Origin: Methanococcoides sp. LMO-2
GTDB taxonomy: Archaea > Halobacteriota > Methanosarcinia > Methanosarcinales > Methanosarcinaceae
Length of the DNA: 64,000 bases
Reading direction: 5' to 3'
Assembly (NCBI RefSeq): GCF_038432375.1
Contig: NZ_JBCAUS010000003.1
Location: forward strand, 124,001-188,000
Position 1 is the stretch's first letter; each line of letters opens with the position of its first letter. Made by a program: the position numbers and the translations under genes. Below the pieces are notes generated by a model. The model made no database searches, was not told where the DNA came from, and saw nothing but the letters and a program-made list of their open reading frames with translations. Of this stretch, positions 33,018 through 41,582 are shown piece after piece.

Positions 33018-34823
33018 ATGAGCACACGCGAGTATATGCTTGGAAACGTGGCGATCGCACGCGGTATCGTGGAAGGAGGAGGTAAAGTTATCTCCGGGTA
33101 TCCCGGTACGCCTTCTTCTGAGATCGTTGACACGTTATCTGCAATGAAAGAACGTGATTTCTACGTTGAATGGTCCGTTAATGAAAAAGTTGCTATGGAG
33201 GTTGCTGCAGGAGCTGCCATGACAGGTGTGCGTTCTGTGGTAACAATGAAACACGTCGGTCTAAACGTTGCAGCAGACCCTCTTATGACACTGGCCTACA
33301 TGGGTGTCAAGGGCGGAATGATCATCATTGTCGCTGATGATCCTGCATGTCATTCATCACAAAATGAACAGGACACACGTAAGTATTCCGAATTCTCACT
33401 TATGCCATGTCTCGACCCTTCCACACCACAGGAAGCAAAGGACATGATACCATACGCATTCGAGCTTTCCGAGAAGTTCGAGATCCCTGTGATCTTCAGG
33501 CCAACAACAAGGATATCACACGGTAAGTCCGAGATCGAGCTTGGAACTATCACCGATCACAAGGCAGAGGCAAAGTTCGAAAAGGACACCTCACGCTGGG
33601 TAATGGTACCTGCCAATGCAGTAATTCGTCACCCGCACCTTCTTGGAATACAGGAAGGAATCATGGAGGAGCTTGAGAACTCACCATGGAACGAGCTTAC
33701 CATAAACGAGAACTCAAAGATCGGTGTCATCGCATCCGGTCTAGCCTCAGTATATGCCAAGGAAGCAATGGAGGAACTCGGTCTGGAAGCATCATTCCTG
33801 AAGATCGGAGCATATCCTGTTCCTGAAGGTCTTATCAAGAAGATGTACGAACAGTGCGAGACAGTGCTTGTCATCGAAGAGCTTGAGCCGATAGTCGAAG
33901 ACCGCTGCAAGGTCATAGCAAAGGACATCGAAAGCCCTGTGAAGATCCTCGGAAAGACCGGCGGATACGTCCCAAGGGTCAGCGAGCTCAACATCGATAA
34001 ATGTACAAAAGCAATGGGAGAAGCATTCGGCATCGAAGTCGATGTTCCGGAAATAGCTGAACCGGAACTTGAACTTCCACCAAGGCCACCAGCACTATGT
34101 GCAGGATGTTCACACCGTGCTACCTACCATGCAATGCTGAAGGTATTCGGCAAGAGAGCTGTGTTCCCAAGTGATATCGGATGTTACACGCTCGGTGTAC
34201 AGAACGGAACCGTCGATACAACACTCTGTATGGGTGGAAGCATCACCGTTGCATCAGGAATCTACGATGCAGGTGAGAAGCAGCCGATCTGCTGTTCAAT
34301 CGGAGACTCAACATTCTTCCACACAGGTATCAACGGACTGCTCAACGCTGTCTACAACAAGTCCAACATCACAATTACCATCCTTGACAACCGTATCACC
34401 GCAATGACAGGCCACCAGCCAAACCCTGGCATGGGACTCACATCCACAGGCGAGCCTACAAAGGAGATCGACATGGAACTCCTCTGCCGCGGACTCGGTG
34501 CCGAATTCGTGGAAACCGTTGACCCATACGATGTCAAGGCAACCGAAGAAGTGTTCAAGCGTGCAAAGGACTTTGAAGGTCCAGCTGTTGTCATCACAAG
34601 ACAGGCATGTGTTATCCACGCTCGCAGAGCTGGTGTCAGACGTGTACCTTTCAAGGTAGATACAGAGAAATGTATCGGATGTAGAATGTGTGTCAACCTC
34701 GGATGTCCTGCAATCGAGTTCGATAAGGAAACAAAGAAAGCACATATCAATGCAATGTGCACAGGCTGTGGACTCTGCAGTGCGACCTGCAAGTTCGATG
34801 CTATCGTGGAGGTGCAGAAATGA
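33018..34823 (+). CDS. iorA: Indolepyruvate:ferredoxin oxidoreductase, alpha subunit
   Basis: A 601-residue thiamine-diphosphate enzyme that oxidatively decarboxylates aryl pyruvates, reducing ferredoxin; in methanogens it works in aromatic amino acid metabolism. The N-terminal pyrimidine-binding domain has SGYPGTPSSEIVD and VVTMKHVGLNVAADP. The ThDP/Mg site is DIGCYTLG and SIGDSTFFHTG with LDNRITAMTGHQPNPG. The C-terminus has two [4Fe-4S] motifs (CIGCRMCVNLGCP and CTGCGLCSATC). Its stop overlaps the iorB start (ATGA). Confidence 0.96.
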   Translation: MSTREYMLGNVAIARGIVEGGGKVISGYPGTPSSEIVDTLSAMKERDFYVEWSVNEKVAMEVAAGAAMTGVRSVVTMKHVGLNVAADPLMTLAYMGVKGGMIIIVADDPACHSSQNEQDTRKYSEFSLMPCLDPSTPQEAKDMIPYAFELSEKFEIPVIFRPTTRISHGKSEIELGTITDHKAEAKFEKDTSRWVMVPANAVIRHPHLLGIQEGIMEELENSPWNELTINENSKIGVIASGLASVYAKEAMEELGLEASFLKIGAYPVPEGLIKKMYEQCETVLVIEELEPIVEDRCKVIAKDIESPVKILGKTGGYVPRVSELNIDKCTKAMGEAFGIEVDVPEIAEPELELPPRPPALCAGCSHRATYHAMLKVFGKRAVFPSDIGCYTLGVQNGTVDTTLCMGGSITVASGIYDAGEKQPICCSIGDSTFFHTGINGLLNAVYNKSNITITILDNRITAMTGHQPNPGMGLTSTGEPTKEIDMELLCRGLGAEFVETVDPYDVKATEEVFKRAKDFEGPAVVITRQACVIHARRAGVRRVPFKVDTEKCIGCRMCVNLGCPAIEFDKETKKAHINAMCTGCGLCSATCKFDAIVEVQK

Positions 34824-35410
34824 GCAGCAAAGCTTCTGAATTCGATCTTGTGATCTCAGGTGTCGGTGGTCAGGGAACCATCCTTGCATCTGACATCATC
34901 GGCAGGTCAGCAGTCCTTGAAGGAAAAGGCGTAAGGGCAGCAGAAACTCACGGAATGGCACAGCGTGGCGGTTCAGTGGTCAACCACGTACGTATTGGAT
35001 GCGAGCTTGGTTCCATGATCCCTCTCAAGGGAGCAGATTGCCTCCTGGCACTTGAGCCGGTGGAAGCCCTGCGTTACATCGAGTTCCTCGCAGATGACGG
35101 TGTCATTATCATGAACACCGAATCAGTCTACCCGGTAACTGTAACAACAGGAAAGGCACCATACCCTTCCGTTGACAGCATCGTGGAAAAGCTGAAGGAA
35201 ACACACCGTGTCATCGCTTTCAACGCTACCGAGATGGCAGCAGAGGCCGGAAGCAGGCAGGCAATGAACGTCGTGCTTGTGGGAGCAGTTTCCAACTTCC
35301 TGCCGGTCAAGACAGAAACCCTGCTTGAGCGCGTTAAGGAAATGGTTCCTCCAAAGACCATCGATACCAACGTAAAGGCTTTCGAGACAGGAAGAAGCAT
35401 GGTCGAATAA
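34820..35410 (+). CDS. iorB: Indolepyruvate:ferredoxin oxidoreductase, beta subunit
   Basis: A 196-residue gamma-domain-type subunit. GVGGQGTILASDIIG near the N-terminus and THGMAQRGGSVVNHVRIG are the hallmark segments of the ketoacid oxidoreductase gamma fold. The start is fixed at 34820 by the four-base overlap with iorA; the open frame extends further upstream but inside iorA. The ogg gene follows 40 bases downstream. Confidence 0.95.
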   Translation: MSSKASEFDLVISGVGGQGTILASDIIGRSAVLEGKGVRAAETHGMAQRGGSVVNHVRIGCELGSMIPLKGADCLLALEPVEALRYIEFLADDGVIIMNTESVYPVTVTTGKAPYPSVDSIVEKLKETHRVIAFNATEMAAEAGSRQAMNVVLVGAVSNFLPVKTETLLERVKEMVPPKTIDTNVKAFETGRSMVE

Positions 35411-35450
35411 GACCATACTTCAATTTCTTTTCTTTTTGATCTGACCAGAG

Positions 35451-36290
35451 ATGTACACCATCAGCACAGAGGATTTCGACCTGGACTATACGCTTGACTG
35501 CGGCCAGGTGTTCCGCTGGGACAAGGACGGTGACTGGTGGACAGGCGTGGTCAACAATGCCGTTGCCCGCATAAGCCAGAACCCAAAGACAGGTGAACTT
35601 CTGGTCGATTCATCCCTCGATGAAGATTTCTTTTATCAGTATTTCCGACTCGACGACGACCTGCCCGCGATATTCGAGCAGATCAACAAAGACGAGCACA
35701 TGGATATTGCCATCAACAAGTATCGCGGATTACGCCTGATACGCCAGGAACCCTGGGAATGCCTTATCTCCTACATGCTCGCCACCGCATCCAATATCCC
35801 CAGGATCAAGAAGAACATATCCATGCTTTCAGCAATGTTCGGGGAAAAACTGGAAGACGACCTTTACAGCTTCCCGAAAGCAGAAGACCTTGCATCAACC
35901 TGCTGCGATGATCTCTGTGAATGCAAGATGGGATTCAGGACGGCCAGAATAATCAAAGCAGCAAACGCAGTAGTCACCGAGGACATTGTCCTTGATGAAC
36001 TGTTCCAGCTTGACTATCATGACGCAAAGAAAGAACTGATGTCACTGGAGGGTATCGGTGAGAAGGTCGCTGACTGCATCGTGCTGTTCGCATTCGATAA
36101 GATGGAAGGTTTCCCTGTGGATACCCACGTGGAGAAGATCGTCAGGACCTATTACGGCGACGATCCGTTTTTTGAAGGAAAGGCTACCAAGACAAAAATA
36201 GGGAACTGGGGCAGGCACTACTTCGGGAAGTATTGCGGGTATGCCCAGCAATATCTGTTCTATCAGAAGCGGCTTGAAGGGCTTGTCTAA
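35451..36290 (+). CDS. ogg: 8-oxoguanine DNA glycosylase/AP lyase (OGG1 type)
   Basis: A 279-residue repair enzyme that removes 8-oxoguanine opposite cytosine. The helix-hairpin-helix is SLEGIGEKVADCIVLFAF, with the catalytic Lys in EKVADC and the Asp in FPVDTHVEKI about 20 residues later. The N-terminal TATA-binding-like domain starts FDLDYTLDCGQVFRW, typical of OGG1/AlkA members. The start at 35451 lacks a clear purine-rich site, but the frame and family length fit. Confidence 0.93.
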   Translation: MYTISTEDFDLDYTLDCGQVFRWDKDGDWWTGVVNNAVARISQNPKTGELLVDSSLDEDFFYQYFRLDDDLPAIFEQINKDEHMDIAINKYRGLRLIRQEPWECLISYMLATASNIPRIKKNISMLSAMFGEKLEDDLYSFPKAEDLASTCCDDLCECKMGFRTARIIKAANAVVTEDIVLDELFQLDYHDAKKELMSLEGIGEKVADCIVLFAFDKMEGFPVDTHVEKIVRTYYGDDPFFEGKATKTKIGNWGRHYFGKYCGYAQQYLFYQKRLEGLV

Positions 36291-36383
36291 TTATAATTGG
36301 CATATCATTCCACATACTGTGATATTGTCCTGCTCAATGACTTGAAATAACATACCCCTTGCTTCATCTCTCCAGTCTCATAT

Positions 36384-36782
36384 TCATAATCTTTCATGTG
36401 GGAACATCAAAGTAAAATTATCATCCTCATACATTTCCATGTCCACAGTTCTCATTTTTCCATCCGGGAACTCGACCTCGCCGATATAACTCGATTCAAC
36501 TGGATCCTCAAAGCCATGGCTTAATGTTCTCACAAGCAAACTACAATTTCGAATCAGGTCCAAAAATTTTGGCATATTCACCGTCTCTCCATCCCCTTCG
36601 AACATTCCTGCTTCCATTATTCCCCTGCTCACATAACCAAAGAAAGGAGGAGCCAATCGATTCCCATCAGGACTTAAAACCTTACCAAGGTCAATGAATT
36701 TGCCATCTCTCACTGCATCCTGAATAGTATAAACCTCTCCGGACAAGTCCTCAATACCTTTATTTTCATCTGACATTTTCAT
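36384..36782 (-). CDS. Soluble protein of unknown function
   Basis: A 132-residue acidic protein with no Cys, no membrane helix and no recognised motif. Patches such as LAPPFFGYVSRGIMEAGMFEG and PVESSYIGEVEFPDGKMR suggest a compact alpha/beta domain, perhaps a chaperone- or stress-type fold, but nothing is diagnostic. The start is behind GGGGAGAA. It is convergent with ogg and stands alone. Confidence 0.6.
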   Translation of the reverse strand: MKMSDENKGIEDLSGEVYTIQDAVRDGKFIDLGKVLSPDGNRLAPPFFGYVSRGIMEAGMFEGDGETVNMPKFLDLIRNCSLLVRTLSHGFEDPVESSYIGEVEFPDGKMRTVDMEMYEDDNFTLMFPHERL

Positions 36783-36971
36783 TTCTCCCCATACTTACAT
36801 GAGAATTGAGAGTTAATGGGTTATCTCCCTTTTGCAAACTTCTTCATACAATGTAACTTACCTTTAGAAAAAACGATCTTCTTCAACAAATTCGATCAAC
36901 ACCAGCTTTTAATCTTAATAAAGCATTGATATAAATGTAATTCATTATTTTTAAAATTGCATTGTCAGGAG

Positions 36972-37133
36972 ATGTTATGTGTGCCAAGAAACATGTGTAC
37001 ATGGAAAAAAGAGGACATCAGAGAAAGGGAAGATGAATTCAAAGAACTTGTCACAGGTGCAAAATTCTATTGCAAAAACTGTGGAAGGGTATCAAATGAT
37101 ATGAAGTACCTTTGCAGACCGGGGAAACTCTAA
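36972..37133 (+). CDS. Small Cys4 zinc-finger-like protein, 53 residues
   Basis: The frame reads MLCVPRNMCTWKKEDIRE and ends CRPGKL. Four Cys can form a metal site: C9 in NMCTW, the pair CKNC near residue 34, and C48 in KYLCRP. The charged helix between (DIREREDEFKELV) separates the halves. AGGAG lies directly before the ATG at 36972, which is too close, so a GTG at 36981 (nine bases from AGGAG) is the more likely start. No family was recognised, but spacing and composition look like a real zinc-ribbon protein. Confidence 0.6.
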   Translation: MLCVPRNMCTWKKEDIREREDEFKELVTGAKFYCKNCGRVSNDMKYLCRPGKL

Positions 37134-37189
37134 ATCGATCATGACATTCAACGTTCCTATCATTTCCACGGGATATTTACAGATGACTC

Positions 37190-38530
37190 TCAGAGCCATC
37201 CGTTGAGGAAACTTCGCAATCCCTCATCCTTGAGATCAAGGATCTGCTCGCCCTCAAGAACGGTGAAACCTTCTTTTACGCTTTTAGAGATGTGCTTTCC
37301 AAGAGAACATCCTGCAACCTCGGATTCCAGCAGATTTACTGCATCAGTATATCTTCTAGGGATCTCAGCAACATAGAAACCGTCCTGAATGGTCAGTGAG
37401 TAAGCGTCCGGGTTGTCCACATATTTTCTCCTGAAAGCCTCGGCATGAGCTCGCACCCATACAGGTGGACCCCTGTGCCTTTTCACATCAGGCAGCGTCT
37501 TTGAGATCAGCTCAAGGAAGACGACGGAATCTTCGCCACTCCACTTGCCTGCTTTCAGGACAGTGAATTCGTTCTTCTCAAGCAGTGGTATGATAGAGTG
37601 TTCCATCTTAGCGAACTGAGGGTAGAAGATGTCATCCACCACATCCGGCGTCTTGAAAACGATTGCTACCAGTGATGTTCCACGGAGGTCCATCCTGTCC
37701 AGCAGCTCAGCATCGGATAGTGGAGGTTCCTGAGAAGCGAAGAACATGCTTTCATCGGAATCCTCAAGGAAGCTTCTGGAAGCATCAATGAATGTGCAGA
37801 ACTTATCCAGTGAGAGTGCTGCAGCCACATTCCTTCTGGGGTCTGTGGGGTCGATAACAACAAGAGGGTCCTCAAACTTCTGGGCACCATGCTCCATAAG
37901 GTCAAGAAGCAGACCCGGACGCCACTCAGAAGCAGCCTCCAGCACTTTTTCGAAAGAACCGTAACTGATCACCAGAAGCTCTGTGAGATAACCTGAGAAT
38001 CCTTCGGTCTTAAGCTCGGAACCATAGACACCGGTCCCTTTCATGAACTGCTTGAGCAGCAGCACATCGTCCTCGCGACCACTGAGATTTGCTTTTATGA
38101 ACTCGTTGTGGAATGGTGTCCTGTCCACTGCGGAAAGGATGCATTCTGCACTGGAAACGCTGTAACATGGAACAAGATCGACATCAAAGCCACCGTACTT
38201 CATCTTGACATACGGATGCTCAGCATAGTGCTCGTCCCACTCCTGCGCCTCTTTTGCTATCTGGCGACCAACGGAGAGACCATAGCTTTCAAGGTCCTCG
38301 CGGCTTGTGTCATCGGGGAACATGATGAATATATCGAGATCGTGGGTTCCGGATATCCAGGTGCCCCGGGCAGCCGAGCCTACAAGCTGGGTCTTCACAC
38401 CCATCAGGCCGACCTTGAAGGTGATGCTATCGATCTTGTACATCAGCTCATTTGCCACTTTTGTAAGGTACTCCCTTTCTTCATCTGATGGCTTGATCTT
38501 ATTCAGGATTCTTTTTTTGATATCTTCCAT
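37190..38530 (-). CDS. cca: CCA-adding enzyme, class I (archaeal)
   Basis: A 446-residue tRNA nucleotidyltransferase that adds CCA to tRNA 3' ends without a template. The class I catalytic motif is VGSAARGTWISGTHDLDIFI, giving the GSxxRGT and DLD acidic pair. The middle carries FSGYLTELLVISYGSFEKV and RNVAAALSLDKFCTFIDASRSFL, and the tail domain resembles a ferredoxin fold that measures the tRNA. tRNA-Leu in this window lacks an encoded CCA, consistent with its need. Confidence 0.96.
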   Translation of the reverse strand: MEDIKKRILNKIKPSDEEREYLTKVANELMYKIDSITFKVGLMGVKTQLVGSAARGTWISGTHDLDIFIMFPDDTSREDLESYGLSVGRQIAKEAQEWDEHYAEHPYVKMKYGGFDVDLVPCYSVSSAECILSAVDRTPFHNEFIKANLSGREDDVLLLKQFMKGTGVYGSELKTEGFSGYLTELLVISYGSFEKVLEAASEWRPGLLLDLMEHGAQKFEDPLVVIDPTDPRRNVAAALSLDKFCTFIDASRSFLEDSDESMFFASQEPPLSDAELLDRMDLRGTSLVAIVFKTPDVVDDIFYPQFAKMEHSIIPLLEKNEFTVLKAGKWSGEDSVVFLELISKTLPDVKRHRGPPVWVRAHAEAFRRKYVDNPDAYSLTIQDGFYVAEIPRRYTDAVNLLESEVAGCSLGKHISKSVKEGFTVLEGEQILDLKDEGLRSFLNGWL

Positions 38531-38775
38531 GTTCGCTCTCTCAATGGTAGTTCTTGTATGTACTACTCCTCAAAAGTATAAAACCATTTGAGATGAGCAG
38601 TGAAGGATCACAGCCAGTTGATAAAAGTCCGTTAGCTCCCATCCTCATATTCTATATTTATCGAGTAAATACGACTATGGTTCAACCCCTATACCCCACA
38701 CAGTTAACATATTTGCGCGATGTCTTAATATACAACTTCATTGAAATATATTGACAATGTTGGGCGTGGGAATAA

Positions 38776-40209
38776 ATGCAAATGAAATCAGGTAACACCT
38801 TCTATATTGCAATAACAATTATCTTTTTGATAGTAACATCGAATAGTGTAGCAGCGAGTACGATTATTGTTGGCGATAGTGGGAATGCAGATTATACTAC
38901 TATACAGGCAGCCATCGACGCTGCAAACAATGGTGATACGATCCTTGTTTATCCTGGAAAGTATTCCGAAAATATTGATGTGGACAAGGAGTTAGCAATA
39001 ATAGCAGAATCTGGAAATCCAGATGATACGACTGTTCAAGCCGCAGACCCAAATGATCACGTATTTCATGTAACTGCAAATAATGTGACAATTAGTGGAT
39101 TTAATATAACAGGTACCAATATTACAGAAAGTGTAATCGAAGCATCGGGAATATACATTGATGGAGCTCCTGAATTTGTAATTACTAATGACAGTGAAGT
39201 TTACAATAGTATCATTACAAATAATAAGTTGTATAACAACAGCGTCGGTATCCTTCTGTTGCTCTCCAACAACAATAAATTGGAAAATAATTCGGTATTA
39301 GGTAATCATTTTCCCATAATGATGGCATTTTCCAACAATAGCAAAATCAACAACAACGTTGTGTTAAACAGTGAAGCTGGAATTCTTATTTTTGAAGGCA
39401 ATAACAACTTGATTGGCAATAACAATGTTTCGAACAGTGGTTTTGGTATTGGTACGAACTATTACTGCAACAACAATACCTTCATCAATAACATGGTTTC
39501 CAACAATGAAAATGGCATAGGTATCGTAAATTCTGAGAATAATACACTGATTAATAACACTGCAAACTCAAACAAACGTAAGGGTATCTATCTTGATTCT
39601 TCCCATTACAACCTTCTGGAAGACAACACAGCAAATTCAAACGGAGAACATGGAATCTACCTTGACCATTTTTCCAGTGGAAATTATCTGGGAAACAACA
39701 CTGCTTCGAACAATAACCATGGGATCATGTTGTATTATTACAGCGACCATAATTCATTGATCAATAATACTGCAAATTCGAACGAACAATATGGTATCTA
39801 TCTGAATGAAACCAGTAACAACAGAATAGAGGGAAACACTGCAAACTCGAACAAACTGCATGGGATATATCTGAAATCTTCCACCTTCAACACAATTATT
39901 AACAATACTGCAAACCTGAACGACCACCACGGCATCAGCCTCAATCAATCCAATAATAAGACAGTGAACACCGATATCATAACACATGATTTAAAATATT
40001 GCAAGTTCCTTGAAGATTCCAGCAATAACAATACCGTAAGTGGAAATCATCTATTCGACAATGGCAAAGGTCTCGTTGCAAATATTTCTGAAAATAACAT
40101 CTGTATCAACTACATAAACGATAGGGGAATTACCGAGATACCTTTTGTCGGCTCCTTGCTGACATTGATCATGCTGGGAATTGCATTTATGTTCATGAGA
40201 AGAGAATGA
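38776..40209 (+). CDS. Surface right-handed beta-helix protein (NosD-like)
   Basis: A 477-residue secreted protein. MQMKSGNTFYIAITIIFLIV is a signal peptide. The body is a parallel beta-helix of about 22-residue turns with N-x-I/T-x-x-N-x-x-N-x-x-G-I patterns, preceded by YTTIQAAIDAANNGDTI, the usual NosD cap. The last 25 residues are a membrane helix with a basic end (IPFVGSLLTLIML then FMRRE), resembling a PEF-CTERM sorting signal for an archaeosortase. It is richly N-glycosylatable (N-x-S/T). Probably a cell-surface carbohydrate-binding or adhesion protein. Confidence 0.8.
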   Translation: MQMKSGNTFYIAITIIFLIVTSNSVAASTIIVGDSGNADYTTIQAAIDAANNGDTILVYPGKYSENIDVDKELAIIAESGNPDDTTVQAADPNDHVFHVTANNVTISGFNITGTNITESVIEASGIYIDGAPEFVITNDSEVYNSIITNNKLYNNSVGILLLLSNNNKLENNSVLGNHFPIMMAFSNNSKINNNVVLNSEAGILIFEGNNNLIGNNNVSNSGFGIGTNYYCNNNTFINNMVSNNENGIGIVNSENNTLINNTANSNKRKGIYLDSSHYNLLEDNTANSNGEHGIYLDHFSSGNYLGNNTASNNNHGIMLYYYSDHNSLINNTANSNEQYGIYLNETSNNRIEGNTANSNKLHGIYLKSSTFNTIINNTANLNDHHGISLNQSNNKTVNTDIITHDLKYCKFLEDSSNNNTVSGNHLFDNGKGLVANISENNICINYINDRGITEIPFVGSLLTLIMLGIAFMFMRRE

Positions 40210-40280
40210 GATGCAACGGGGTAAACTAAAAGACTGTTGAGACGGTGGAAGTCAAAGCAGCCAATACAGATAACCATTTA

Positions 40281-40307
40281 TACAGTTTGAAACCATATTT
40301 CACTGTA
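40281..40307. promoter_or_regulatory. Near-palindrome just downstream of the ferritin TATA box
   Basis: TACAGT-tt-GAAA and TTTC-ACTGTA form a 27-base dyad with two unpaired bases in one arm, beginning at the end of a TATA-like ATTTATA (40275-40282). A wider TTTGAAA/TTTCAAA pair spans 40286-40315. The position between TATA and transcription start suits a repressor site for ferritin, perhaps iron-linked, but no regulator gene is adjacent. Confidence 0.5.
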
Positions 40308-40413
40308 CTTTCAAAACAAAAATCCCATTCGAAAGGCTCAAGGGGAAAGGGAATTATCGGGGAGCCTGTGCTGAAATGGAACTACAGTAAATCACTACGG
40401 AGGAGTCTCTAAA

Positions 40414-40944
40414 ATGATAAGTGAAAAGATGACAGATGCGCTTAACACGCAGATAAACAAGGAAATGTATTCCGCATATCTTTACATGGCAATGTCAGCT
40501 TACAGCTCTAACATCGGGCTTAACGGATTTGCGAACTGGTTCATGGTCCAGTACCAGGAAGAGATGTTGCATGCCATGAAGCTCTACAACTATGTTAGCG
40601 ATCAGGGAGCACCTGTCAAACTCATGCAGATCGACGAACCACCACAGGAGTTCGGCACTGCACTGGACATGCTCTATGCAACACTTGAACATGAGCAGTT
40701 CATCACAAAGTCAATCAATGATCTCGTGGACCTTGCCATCGAAGAGAAAGACCATGCAACCCACATCTTCCTCCAGTGGTACATCACCGAGCAGATCGAG
40801 GAAGAGGGCAATGACAATGAGATCATCGACAAGCTCAAACTTGCAGGCGAGGAAGGTAACGGCCTGTTCATTATCGACAAGGAACTCTCAGCAAGGGTAT
40901 TCAACCCGCCTGCAGCAGTGACCGACTGGACACAGATCAGGTGA
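40414..40944 (+). CDS. ftnA: Ferritin (bacterial non-heme type)
   Basis: A 176-residue four-helix iron storage protein. Ferroxidase ligands sit in QINKEMYSAYLYMAM (E17), QYQEEMLHAMKLY (E50, H53), TLEHEQFITKSINDL and HIFLQWYITEQIEEE (Q127, E130). The start follows GGAGGAGTCTCT. The CMD protein gene overlaps its stop region, so the two are cotranscribed, suggesting iron or redox stress as their shared context. Confidence 0.95.
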   Translation: MISEKMTDALNTQINKEMYSAYLYMAMSAYSSNIGLNGFANWFMVQYQEEMLHAMKLYNYVSDQGAPVKLMQIDEPPQEFGTALDMLYATLEHEQFITKSINDLVDLAIEEKDHATHIFLQWYITEQIEEEGNDNEIIDKLKLAGEEGNGLFIIDKELSARVFNPPAAVTDWTQIR

Positions 40945-40949
40945 TATTC

Positions 40950-41306
40950 ATGACAGACACAGAAGAGATCAAACAGGTCAAAGGCTCCATGCCAAAGGCC
41001 ATCAGGATGGCAAAGGAAATGGACGATGACTTCGGCCAGGGACTCGCAGGATTCTACAAGGCTATCTGGAAGGACAGGGAAGACGGCCTTTCAATGAAGA
41101 ACAAGCACCTGATGGTCTTCGCCATAGCATGTTCAAAGAACAACACCAACAGTGCCAAGAAGATCCTTGTGAAGCTCAAGAAACACGGTGCCACAAGGGC
41201 AGAAGTACTGGACGCAATGATGATGGCAGCATGGACTGGCGGCATCCAGAACTTTACAGACATTAGCACCGATGTGCTGCCTGAAATGGATAAACTTGGT
41301 TACTAA
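40950..41306 (+). CDS. Carboxymuconolactone decarboxylase family protein behind ferritin
   Basis: A 118-residue helical protein with the CMD core LMVFAIACSKNNTNSAKKIL and KKHGATRAEVLDAMMMAAWTGG. One Cys is at the position used by AhpD thiol chemistry, but the second Cys of CxxC is missing, so it is not a standard AhpD. I start at ATG 40950 behind AGGTGA; an earlier GTG overlaps the ferritin stop. It may remove peroxides or a toxic quinone, but that is family analogy only. Confidence 0.85.
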   Translation: MTDTEEIKQVKGSMPKAIRMAKEMDDDFGQGLAGFYKAIWKDREDGLSMKNKHLMVFAIACSKNNTNSAKKILVKLKKHGATRAEVLDAMMMAAWTGGIQNFTDISTDVLPEMDKLGY

Positions 41307-41525
41307 GACCTGATTATCGGGTCTTTACTTCTTTTTTGCCGGATCGATTCCAACCTGTAGCCAGAAGTATTGCTAATAGCAAAGCATGGTTATATTTTTC
41401 ACTGGTATGCTAACGCGCTTAAGCTGAAATGTTCCACTCCCGAACACATCCATAAAGGGTGACCTCCAGTGCCAGCAAATAACAGGACTGAGTGAAGGAT
41501 TTATCCCGTGTTATAAATTGTCAGT
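41307..41525. other. Intergenic region before the hairpins, no gene seen
   Basis: About 220 bases between the ferritin-CMD unit and the ahbC hairpins. One stem (TTGCT/AGCAA near 41372-41384) is present. TCCCGAACAC resembles a 5S rRNA loop, but the surrounding helices do not form, so no RNA gene is called. Confidence 0.4.
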
Positions 41526-41582
41526 GAGGTGTTGAGCGTAGCTCATCACCTCGGTCCGCGCTCCAGAAGCGAGATCTGGAGC
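41526..41582. terminator. Two hairpins at the 3' end of ahbC
   Basis: GAGGTG (41526-41531)/CACCTC (41547-41552) encloses GAGC/GCTC, and GCTCCAG (41560-41566) pairs perfectly with CTGGAGC (41576-41582), directly abutting the ahbC stop codon. They can end transcripts arriving from the heme operon and, on the other strand, from the ferritin unit. Confidence 0.6.

Noticed and set aside
41330-41525. 5S-rRNA-like TCCCGAACAC segment
   Set aside because: The surrounding helices of 5S rRNA cannot be formed; a chance loop match.
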